Shown piece after piece: positions 20,598 through 28,624 of a stretch of DNA of 64,000 nucleotides (position 1 is its first letter; the number at the start of each line of letters is the position of its first letter). The notes under the pieces were generated by a model that did not search any database, was not told the origin of the DNA, and was given only the letters and a program-made list of their open reading frames with translations. The DNA comes from Aurantiochytrium sp. KH105. Lineage: Eukaryota > Sar > Bigyra > Thraustochytrida > Thraustochytriidae. The stretch spans positions 1 through 64,000 of the forward strand of contig BGKB01000181.1 in the NCBI GenBank assembly GCA_003116975.1, in the 5' to 3' direction. The position numbers and the translations under genes are program-made.

Positions 20598-21695
20598 ATG
20601 CGCGCAAGCTTGCCGGGAGCGGCGCTTCGGCGCAGTCTGGGGCTGCGAGAAGCCGCCGCTCTTCAACCTGAGAAGCTCTTGCCGCGACCGCATCCTCAGC
20701 AACGCGCACGGCTGTGTCAGGAACGCACGACGTGCAATCTAAGCTTTGCAGACATGGACTTCACGCGAAGCCTCTTGTCAGAGAAACTCGGGTACATTAT
20801 CGACTGCGACGGCGTCTTGTACCACGGATCGCATCTTCTGCCCGGAGCGCGCGAGTTCGTTAGCTTTTTGCAAACGAGTGGCAAGCGGCACTTGTTCTTA
20901 ACGAATGCAAGTGACAAGAGCGCCAAGCGGCTCGTTGAAAAGTTCGCCGCCCTTGGCCTCGAGACACGCGAGGAGAATTTCTACACGAGCGCCATGTCGA
21001 CGGCAACTTTTTTGCGACGACAAAAGCAGGGCGGCAGAGCCTTTGTGCTCGGCGAGGAATGTCTTCGCAACGAACTCCAAAAGGAAGGCATCATTGTGGT
21101 CGATAGGGTGTCTGCCGAGATGAGCACGCCCGACTTTCTCGTGATTGGCGAGAGCGCGTCGAGTGAACTCTACAATTTTGACCTCATCGAGCTTGCCGTC
21201 AAGCTCGTACGTCGCGGCGCGCGTCTGATTGGCACCAATGAGGACGTGGCTGACAGAATCGGTAGCGAGATGCTCCCTGGCACGGGCGCGCTCATTCTTC
21301 CCATTGCTGCTGCAAGCGGCGTGCAACCTTATTTCGTGGGCAAGCCCAATCCGCTCATGGTGCGCAGTGCACTCGATCGTCTTGACATTCCCCGCGAGCT
21401 TGCAGTCGTTGTTGGCGACCGCATGAACACCGATGTGCGTGCAGGTGTCGAGGCTGGCGTCGACACTGTGCTTGTATTGAGTGGCGTCACGACCCCCGAG
21501 GAGGTGCTTCACTATTCTTATCGGCCCTCTGTCATTCTCTCTGGTGTCGGAGACATTGCTTCCATCATAAGCGAGGAGAAACTTCAGAACGCTACGGTCA
21601 TGGCGACGCCAAGACGGAGGTCCTCGTCCCCGCCTGCAAAGTCTGTAGGTGACCAAGAACCCGATCTGAATTCCACCTCCTCCGATAAAGCATAA
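20598..21695 (+). CDS. NagD-like HAD-IIA phosphatase with N-terminal extension
   Basis: 365 residues from the first ATG. The core (from about residue 53) reads very much like bacterial NagD / eukaryotic 4-nitrophenylphosphatase-type HAD enzymes. Motif I is IIDCDGVLYHG with nucleophile D69 and acid/base D71. Motif II is LFLTNASDKS, motif III KPNPLM within VGKPNPLMVRSALD, and motif IV VVGDRMNTDVRAG. A C2-type cap domain with FYTSAMSTATFLRRQ, a NagD-like phrase, sits between them. Expected activity: hydrolysis of small phosphomonoesters (nucleotides, phosphoglycolate or sugar phosphates). Residues 1-50 are Arg-rich and acid-poor (MRASLPGAALRRSLGLREAA), like a mitochondrial presequence; an alternative start at 20754 (MDFTRSLL) would remove it. 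The C-terminus is Ser/Pro-rich and probably disordered. Confidence 0.88.
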   Translation: MRASLPGAALRRSLGLREAAALQPEKLLPRPHPQQRARLCQERTTCNLSFADMDFTRSLLSEKLGYIIDCDGVLYHGSHLLPGAREFVSFLQTSGKRHLFLTNASDKSAKRLVEKFAALGLETREENFYTSAMSTATFLRRQKQGGRAFVLGEECLRNELQKEGIIVVDRVSAEMSTPDFLVIGESASSELYNFDLIELAVKLVRRGARLIGTNEDVADRIGSEMLPGTGALILPIAAASGVQPYFVGKPNPLMVRSALDRLDIPRELAVVVGDRMNTDVRAGVEAGVDTVLVLSGVTTPEEVLHYSYRPSVILSGVGDIASIISEEKLQNATVMATPRRRSSSPPAKSVGDQEPDLNSTSSDKA

Positions 21696-22247
21696 ATTCG
21701 AGACATGTCAGACGGAATCACGCATTCTACATCATCTAAGGTTAATCAATCAATCAAACGGATCCTCTTTTTCTTTTTCTACAAAGGCATTCACACTGCT
21801 AACTTTACATGGTGAGAATGCACCATCGCAATAATCTCAGAACAATCTTATGGCCATTGTTTAATCAATTCTCGGCGCATGGTCGAATGCTGAACATTTC
21901 GTCAGCACTCTCTCTGCAACAGAAAACGATGATTAGGAGTTTAATGTTTGCGGAGCAACTGCATAAGAGTAATCAGCCAAAAAAACAATGTACTTTATAC
22001 TTTTTTTTGATGTGGTCAAAAGTCCGTTCGCCTTTGATTAGAATTGAACGAGTGGCATTCTCTAACCCCTTCTTTTCCAGTTTCGATTTGATAGATCCTC
22101 GCCTTATCTGACTCTTGTGTTAAGGTCAAACTCGTACAATAGACCGAAAACCTGACCGGAAAAGCAAAGGTAGTACAGCTGTTGCATGGCGCGTAGTGTT
22201 CAGGACGTGCTCCGTGATGCGCGCGCGAGGAGCAAATTCAATTATGC
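21696..22247. other. Convergent intergenic region, AT-rich
   Basis: 3' ends of the HAD phosphatase (+) and MORN-adenylate kinase (-) genes. AT-richer than the coding DNA, with T-runs. No gene is supported. Confidence 0.5.
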
Positions 22248-23477
22248 TCATTCCGCGTCTTGCAGCGCCACAGCAAGATCGTCCCGCGCGGCAGCGAGGG
22301 CCATCTCGACATCGGCCCACACTTCGTCTTTGGTCTGCATGCCATCAACTTCGACAGTGACCGCTTCGTAGAAGGCTCTGATGGAGTCGATGTTCTTGTG
22401 AAATGCCTTGACGCGCACCTTGACCTTTTCCTCGGTGTCATCAGCGCGCTGAACGACCCGTTCCTCAATCTCGGGCGGAGGCGGGTTGAACTCAACGTGG
22501 TAAGAGTTACCTGTTTCCGGGTCGATGCGGCGGCCCACGACACGGGCGACGAGGGCCTCATCCGGAACGTTGAGGATGATGAAGATGTGAACGTTGACGC
22601 CGAGTTCATCCAGTGCAGCGGCTTGTGCGGCCGTACGCGGGAAGCCGTCGAGAAGAAAGCCATTTTGCTGCACATCATCCTGAGCGAGACGTTCCTTAAC
22701 GGCACCAATGACAACGTCATCGGGCACGAGCTGGCCGCTTTCCATGAGGGCCTTGGCCTTTTTACCCAGCTCCGTTCCGGCTGCGACCGCTGCGCGCAGC
22801 ATGTCGCCTGTCGAAAGGTGCACGAGCCCAAAGGCCTCGCGAATGTACTCGCACTGCGTGCCCTTGCCCGAAGCCGGGGCGCCAGAGATGATCACGCCGA
22901 GCGGGCCGACATTGTCGTCTTGGTCCTGGTCCTGGTCCTGCTCTTGGTCCTGCGCCTCGGCGGCGGCGCCGCGTCGCGAGAAGCGCTTCGAGACGTGCTT
23001 GTTCAGTTTACGGAGCACAGATCGTGCGGACATGCGTTTTGAGCCATGTTCCCAGGCAGCGTCGACAATCTCGCCGTGACGCCAGGTACCGCTGAGCTTG
23101 GCGCCGCTCGCGTACGTGTACACGCCGTCGCCGTCGCGCATGTCATCGGCCCAGGCGCCTTCGAATTTGTCGCCATTGCTAAAGACCTCGACACCCGGGC
23201 CGTTCTTCTTGCCGCCGACCCAAGTCCCCTCAAAGGTATCGCCGTTCGGGTACGTGTACAGCCCTTGTCCCTCCTTGACGCCCTTGGCGTACGCCCCCTC
23301 GTACCTGGCGCCGCTGGCGAACCTGTACACGCCCTCGGCCTTGAGCAGGTCCTCCCCAAAGTCGCCCTCGAACTCGTCACCGTTCGTGAAGACCACCTTG
23401 GCGCGGCCGCCGCGCGTCACCGCCGTCTCCACCTCCTCCTCGCCATCCAGGTACTGCACGCTCTGCACCTTGGCCAT
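22248..23477 (-). CDS. MORN-repeat / adenylate kinase fusion
   Basis: 409 residues. Five MORN repeats lie at about 28-142 (NGDEFEGDFG, SGARYEGAYA, NGDTFEGTWV, NGDKFEGAWA, SGAKLSGTWR). A basic segment and a QDQEQDQDQDQD linker lead to an adenylate kinase domain from about 194. There the P-loop GAPASGKGTQ (199-208), STGDMLRAAV, NGFLLDGFPRTAAQA, VVGRRIDPETGNSYH at the start of the lid, and QRADDTEEKVKVRV are all in family order, so the kinase should be active on AMP/ATP. MORN repeats bind phospholipids or cytoskeletal partners, so they may localise energy-balancing activity to a membrane or axoneme-like structure (inference). The start is in a GGAAGATG context. No lid Cys4 zinc motif is present. 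Confidence 0.93.
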   Translation of the reverse strand: MAKVQSVQYLDGEEEVETAVTRGGRAKVVFTNGDEFEGDFGEDLLKAEGVYRFASGARYEGAYAKGVKEGQGLYTYPNGDTFEGTWVGGKKNGPGVEVFSNGDKFEGAWADDMRDGDGVYTYASGAKLSGTWRHGEIVDAAWEHGSKRMSARSVLRKLNKHVSKRFSRRGAAAEAQDQEQDQDQDQDDNVGPLGVIISGAPASGKGTQCEYIREAFGLVHLSTGDMLRAAVAAGTELGKKAKALMESGQLVPDDVVIGAVKERLAQDDVQQNGFLLDGFPRTAAQAAALDELGVNVHIFIILNVPDEALVARVVGRRIDPETGNSYHVEFNPPPPEIEERVVQRADDTEEKVKVRVKAFHKNIDSIRAFYEAVTVEVDGMQTKDEVWADVEMALAAARDDLAVALQDAE

Positions 23478-24331
23478 CTTCCCGCGCTCCCCTCGCTGCT
23501 CCTCGCTCGTCTCGCTCGCCTCCCTCGCGCTGTTCTCGGTCTGCCTCGCCTTCCCTTCCTCGCCAAGCCCGCCGCGCGTGCAGCGCGTGCTCGTCTTGCT
23601 TGCGCCTTTGCTGGTGTTTGCTCTCCTGTACGTCCCGCTCCCCGATGCCGCTCCGCGCCGCTCTTTCCCGCTCCGCTTGCCCCGCGTTTTTCCTGGAGCG
23701 CTTCCCGCGCGGCTCCTCGCGCGTACGTCGACGCGGCGCGCGGCGGCGGGGCGGGCGCAGCGAGCGCAGCGCAGCGGCGCCGACGCGCGTGAAGAGCGCG
23801 TGAAAAGCGCGGCGGCGCGGCGTGAAAGGGGGGCCGCCTAGAGCGGCGCTAGCCCCTGCTAGTGGCCGCTGGCCCGCTTGCACACAATACAGCGCAACGA
23901 CGGCGGCACGTGCGGCACGTGCGGCACGAGCTAGCTAGCTGGCGCGGCTTGGCGCGGCTTGGCGTGGCTTGGCGTGGCTTGGCGCCGCGCGGCGGGCGCG
24001 GCGGGCGAGGCGGGCGAGACGCGACGGACGCAAGAGCAAGGCGGGGAGGACAGCGGACCTCCGCGGCAGCAGCGAGCGCCGGGGCCGTGACGCAGCGACA
24101 GCGACGCGCAAGGGACCGGCGCGTCGACTGCGAGCCGGGGCCAAGCTGCGGCTGCGGCTGCTGCGTGAGAAGCCGGGGATGTCGACCTTGGAGGCGAAGA
24201 TCTTTTGCGGGTGCCGGTAATCTCGGGAATGATGGCTGGCAAGCGACAGGCAAGCTATATTTTCGACGCATACGTATACTACTAAAGAGGGGGTAAGGGT
24301 AGGGAAGAAGAGAGGTTGTGAGCGAGGGGTT
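23478..24331. other. Spacer upstream of the MORN-adenylate kinase gene
   Basis: Very GC-rich, with a TTGGCGTGGC/TTGGCGCGGC decamer array at 23941-23985. Frames translate to Ala/Arg/Pro-rich noise on both strands. No gene is supported. Confidence 0.5.
23941..23985. repeat. 10-bp tandem repeat GGCGYGGCTT
   Basis: Four and a half tandem copies with C/T variation at one position. Confidence 0.8.
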
Positions 24332-26377
24332 TTAGCTTTGGAAATCGCCGTCGAAGGAGCGAAAGCCGGCAAGCTTGAAGAGAAAGTAGAACTCGGCGTC
24401 AGGAAGCTGGTGGCACCAGTTCCAGGCCGACGTAAGGCGGCCATCAATGCAGGATCCAGCCTCGAAAAAGTTGTCCGCGCCCGAACCGTCGAAAGCACGC
24501 TTGAAGAAATCCTGCAAAATGGTACGGACGGCGTCTTCCACGGAGCCGAAGCGCGCCTCGACAAGGTCCACGAGAGCGGGGTCTTCCGGGAGCTTGTTGA
24601 TGATAAATTTGAGACAGCTGACGAGCGCATTGAGAATGCGTGGGACCTGATTGTACTTGTCGATAAAAAGCAAAGCGTTCGGCACGTTGCTGTCGCCCAG
24701 GTGAATTACACTCGAGCCTACCCAACCCTCGACAGTGTGCCCGAGACGCTGCTGCACAGCATAGAGGATGCCATGCATAGCTTTCGATGTGAGCGGCGCA
24801 GGCTGCAGACGATGCACGCCCTGGCCCGTGTTGCGTAACTTGTAAGGGCTCTCCGCGTCGAGAAGATCGCTCTCGGCCACACTCCAGAGACGGAACATGT
24901 CGTGAACAATCTCACGCCAGAGCGTGAGCGACTGCAGCACATAATGGTACTGGCGCTCGTGCGTGTGCGTGAGTCGAGACCCCGAGTCGCCGCCGTAAAT
25001 GGCCAATGACCACTTGGAGGAGCCCACGTTCTCGCCACCAAAGTTTTCCTTGAGCAAGGTAATGATGTAGTCAATCGGCTTGCAGTTGCTGTTCAGGTAC
25101 GAGGAGTTGTCTCCGATGCTGTACAGACAGCGCTTGATCTCGTCTGCTGTAATGTCCGTCTTGGATTCATAGCTGCGACTGCTGTATTTGCGCGAAATGA
25201 GTTCGATCGCTCGCTCCTTGAGCTTGATCTCACGCTGAATCTGAGGCCGCGTCTTGCCGTCTGGCAAGATCTCCATCGTTGCCGTCGAGATGTTCTCGTC
25301 GCGGAGCACGTCCAACGCACCCTTGGACTTGAGCAACGAGTACACTGTTTGCATGGGAGAGACGAGGGAGAACTCGAGCGTCTCGCGCACTTCGGGGATC
25401 ATCGAGTCCTGCAAGAGGTAAATCATCTTTCCGTAGGTGCCCCTCATCTTTTCCGGATTCATGACCTTGTACCTGCGACCGACCTCAAAGACCCTTCGAA
25501 AGGTGGTTGAATATTTGGCAAAGTTACGATCTTCCACGAGCCGCTGCGCAAAATCGTACTTGTAGGCGGTCGCGACACCCGTGAGTGTAGCCATTACGCA
25601 CTTGATGAGCGCGTGCAGACGTTTGGCCTCCGTCTTGAACTCGCGGCCGTCTACGACGTTGGCGTAATCGCTCGAGCGCATGATCGCGTGGATCAACCGG
25701 AGCCGCGCCCGCTCTTTGTACTCGAGCCGCAGAGGAATGTACCTCGATCGCTCCAGGTACCACGCACCGATCTGGTCTTTAGCCTCCTCGCTGAGCGCCT
25801 CGCCTGGAGCGGAGACCAGGCCGAGGGTCGACATGAGCCCGCGGCCGGCGCCCTGGCCCTCCTGGGCACGCCGGATGTCGGCCCGTTGCTCCTCGAGCAG
25901 GGCCTGGATCTCGTCCACCGTCAGGTACGCCTCATCCTTGTGCTGCTCATCCAGCATGGCGCTTTCCTTGCCCTCCTGCTGCCGCTGCACCTTGGCCGCC
26001 ACGGCCTTGGCGCTCTCCTCGTAGGCGCGCAGCTCCTGCTCGTCTTCCGCGAAGCGGTCCTTCGTTTCCGCCGGGGCTGCCGCGGCCTCGACGGTCCCGG
26101 CCGCGGCCTCGGTCTCGGTCGCGGTGCGGGCGCCGTCCTTCGCCTCCGCGCCCGCCGCGCCCGCCGCGCCCGCCGCGCCCGCCGCAGCGGCCTCGCGCGC
26201 GGGCTCGGCGGCCTCGCGCGGCTCGTCGCCGTCCGTCATGGGCTCGCGCGCCGGCGGCTCCCGCGCCTGCGCCCGCGCCTGCGCCTCGGGGCCGTGCAGC
26301 CGCGCCTGCTGCAGCGCCGCCGCCACGTCGGGGACCTCCTCGCTGCGCTGCGCCTTCTGCCGCGCCCCCGCCGGCAT
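24332..26377 (-). CDS. DUF2009 / UPF0652 family protein
   Basis: 681 residues. The C-terminal about 480 residues match my memory of the conserved eukaryotic UPF0652 (DUF2009) family, present in plants, amoebae and some fungi and of unknown biochemical function. Supporting phrases include YIPLRLEYKERARLRLIHA, YGKMIYLLQDSMIPEV, and GDSNVPNALLFIDKYNQVPR near the C-terminus. The first about 200 residues are Ala/Glu/Arg-rich, low complexity and probably disordered or helical (EAQARAQAREPPAREP, GAAGAAGAAG). An ATG opens the frame at 26377; a later in-frame ATG (MTDGDE, residue 47) could be used instead. There is no membrane segment or catalytic motif that I recognise. Confidence 0.85.
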   Translation of the reverse strand: MPAGARQKAQRSEEVPDVAAALQQARLHGPEAQARAQAREPPAREPMTDGDEPREAAEPAREAAAAGAAGAAGAAGAEAKDGARTATETEAAAGTVEAAAAPAETKDRFAEDEQELRAYEESAKAVAAKVQRQQEGKESAMLDEQHKDEAYLTVDEIQALLEEQRADIRRAQEGQGAGRGLMSTLGLVSAPGEALSEEAKDQIGAWYLERSRYIPLRLEYKERARLRLIHAIMRSSDYANVVDGREFKTEAKRLHALIKCVMATLTGVATAYKYDFAQRLVEDRNFAKYSTTFRRVFEVGRRYKVMNPEKMRGTYGKMIYLLQDSMIPEVRETLEFSLVSPMQTVYSLLKSKGALDVLRDENISTATMEILPDGKTRPQIQREIKLKERAIELISRKYSSRSYESKTDITADEIKRCLYSIGDNSSYLNSNCKPIDYIITLLKENFGGENVGSSKWSLAIYGGDSGSRLTHTHERQYHYVLQSLTLWREIVHDMFRLWSVAESDLLDAESPYKLRNTGQGVHRLQPAPLTSKAMHGILYAVQQRLGHTVEGWVGSSVIHLGDSNVPNALLFIDKYNQVPRILNALVSCLKFIINKLPEDPALVDLVEARFGSVEDAVRTILQDFFKRAFDGSGADNFFEAGSCIDGRLTSAWNWCHQLPDAEFYFLFKLAGFRSFDGDFQS

Positions 26378-26420
26378 CGACGGAGCCGCGCGCGCGGGTT
26401 GTGGTGCTGCCGCCGCCGCT

Positions 26421-26473
26421 CGCCTTGCCCGCCTTGCACGCCTTGCACGCCTTGCACGCCTTGCCGCCTTGCC
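26421..26473. repeat. GCCTTGCAC tandem repeat
   Basis: 9-bp units with one or two shortened copies, 44-96 bp upstream of the DUF2009 start codon. Confidence 0.8.
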
Positions 26474-26761
26474 TCAGAGGCGCATGGTGAATACTACTGC
26501 AACGGGAAAGATGACTGGGTCGAAACGAGTCAAAGCAAAGATTGGGGTATAGAATGAGAACCTAGAGAGCAGCAGCAGGACAAGGCAAGGCGCCCCGCGC
26601 CGCCAGGCCGATGTTGGTGCGCGTCGTCGAGGGCGTGAGCGTCGGCGGCAGCTTGGTAAGTTTGTGTTTGGCAAGAAGGACTACAACTTATGGGGCCAAT
26701 CAGTTGGGGAGAGGAGGTGGGCGGGTGCAATGGGCGGGTGTAAGAGGAAGAGAGCAAGAAA

Positions 26762-27001
26762 TAGGCCTAGGATGGAGTTTTTTTTTAGACGTGACAGGCG
26801 GAGGGGGTCGCGCCGGCAAAGAGTGCGAGCCGAGGACAAGCTTAAAAAATAGGTATAGCCTGTAAAAATCCAAGATCAAGAGGTTGTATAGTAAACGGCC
26901 GGTGAAAAGAACAAAAGATTTGCCATGGTTGGTGTTTCGCTCGCCAGAGACAACGCCTGACCTCTCTGCGACCAACACGTTCCTACCTAGGCCTAGGCCT
27001 A
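26762..27001. repeat. Cluster of CCTAGGCCTA decamers
   Basis: An inverted copy at 26762-26771 and two overlapping direct copies at 26986-26995 and 26992-27001. All are in non-coding DNA. Confidence 0.6.
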
Positions 27002-27450
27002 TACTCGCAGTCAAGATCATTACGTTCATTCGCCGTCGACAAAGATCATCCCGCCTCTTTCTTTCCTTCGTCATCGACAAAGATCATCGCACGCTTCTTT
27101 TTGACTTGGATTACGCTTCTTGATGAAACAAAAGACGATGCAAGACAGGAAGTCACTCGGCCAGTGATGCTCGAGTCGGCGAATGCCAAGGTCCCACCCA
27201 GCCTCATTTTACACCCTTTTCAACGCCAAGCTCCAAGCCGCATGCCGCCGACGCCTTCGCCACGCCTTCGCTCGCGCTCCTCCATTCCCTCCATCATTCC
27301 ACAAGCAAGACCAAGTCCACGTACTCCAAGACCACCCTCGCGAGCTCGGCCAGCCGGCTGGCCTCCACGCCCGGCGAGTGACAGTTACCAAGCACGCGTC
27401 CCGGCGGTGCGCGAGTCTCGCAGTCGCACCTCTCTCCCAGCGCGGCGCCG

Positions 27451-27490
27451 CCTCGCCTCGCCTCGCCTCGCCTCGCCTCGCCTCGCCTCG
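27451..27490. repeat. (CCTCG)8 pentamer microsatellite
   Basis: Eight perfect CCTCG units in non-coding DNA. Confidence 0.9.
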
Positions 27491-28078
27491 CTCGCGCGCG
27501 GGCCCGCCGCGTCCGTCCGCGAGCTCCCGCGCGCGCCGCGCCGGCCCGCGCTTTTGCGTTGCGCGCAAAGCCGTTCGCGCGGGCGGGCATCCATCGGTCG
27601 AAGTCGCTGCATCCATCATCCATCCATCCATCCATCGGCGCCCGCGACGCGCCCGCGCGAGGCCCGCGCGAGGAGAAGAACCCCGCGCGCGGGACGGCGC
27701 TCGGGACGGCGCCTCGAGCTCGCGGGCGCGAGCGAGCGGACGGAGGAGGAGGAGTCGCGGACGTCGGCAGGCATCCGAGCCGAGCCGCGCCAAGCCGGAG
27801 CGCTTGGCGCGGAGGACTGGTGTAGGCGCCGGGAGCGTCTGCGACTCCTGCCCGCCGGCCGGACGGCCGCGAGCGCCCTCCCGGGACGGGCGTGCGCTAG
27901 CTCCGAAATCACGGGACACGTGTCGCCGGTTATCATTCACGAAATTCTACGACGATATCAACGCGCAAATTTGAAAGCTGCTTCATAGACAAACCCGTTG
28001 CGGGTGAGCGAGCGAGCGAGCGGGCGAGCGCCCGTTGATCTCGCTTCAGCATCACGACGTCCCACCCACGCTCGAGTC

Positions 28079-28288
28079 TCACCCAACTCGGACCAAAGAG
28101 AAAGGACTTGCTAGCTCTCGCTGGCTAGCTAGCTTGTTGACCTGCGGCTCGTCCAGGGGAGCCAAGCCGAGTAGCAGGCGGACCTTCTCCGGGTGGATCG
28201 CCCCTTGCTGATACGCGTCTTTCATTTCAAGGGTGGGTCCAAAAGTAGTGTCCCGAGGGTCGCTCGTCAGGTTCGTGACGGAGCACAT
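28079..28288 (-). CDS. Possible small protein, 69 residues
   Basis: An ATG-initiated frame with a protein-like, non-repetitive sequence (FGPTLEMKDAYQQGAIHPEK, then VRLLLGLAPLDEPQV). It ends in a CTAGC-repeat-encoded tail and a TGA stop. Its amino-acid balance differs from the Arg/Ala/Pro noise around it. Not recognised. It lies divergently 336 bp from the RasGAP-like gene. It could equally be a single exon or chance. Confidence 0.3.
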   Translation of the reverse strand: MCSVTNLTSDPRDTTFGPTLEMKDAYQQGAIHPEKVRLLLGLAPLDEPQVNKLASQRELASPFSLVRVG

Positions 28289-28624
28289 TGTGCTTCTCCT
28301 CCGCTCCAGGCTTGCTCCCCGCCTTGCACGAACAGCGCTGACGTACACGACCTCAAAAGTAGGTGTGATTTTGGAGCGAAACGAAAACACCGACAAAAAC
28401 GAGGCACACAAAATCAACGCACACACACGCACACTGCGATTAAAAATCTGGCAAAGGAGAAGCGTCGGAAGCATCGACTCGTGTCCCGAAAGTTTGTCTC
28501 CGGATCGGAAGACGCAACCTGAGAAAACATTGCAATCCCCTCTCGTCCCTGGGCCGCTCGCTTGAGCGACGACCAAGTAATTCAGGATTCGTCTTGTCTG
28601 CTGTAGCCATTCTTTGAGACCACC

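Larger units (their letters stand above)
26378..28078. other. Divergent intergenic region with simple repeats
   Basis: Lies between DUF2009 (-) and downstream + strand genes. It holds a 9-bp GCCTTGCAC array (26421-26473), three copies of the CCTAGGCCTA decamer (26762-26771 inverted, 26986-27001 overlapping pair), a (CCTCG)8 array (27451-27490) and a CATC run (27609-27636). A + strand frame at 27101-27988 is Arg/Pro/Ser-rich and crosses two of these repeats; I do not regard it as a gene. Confidence 0.5.

Noticed and set aside
23478-24331. Several Ala/Arg/Pro frames upstream of MORN-adenylate kinase as possible N-terminal extensions
   Set aside because: They overlap one another on both strands, cross a 10-bp repeat, and the adenylate kinase start already has a good context and a complete domain set.
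27101-27988. 295-residue + strand open frame
   Set aside because: Arg/Pro/Ser/Ala-rich, runs through a (CCTCG)8 microsatellite and a CATC repeat, lacks any motif, and overlaps equally long noise frames on the other strand and phase.
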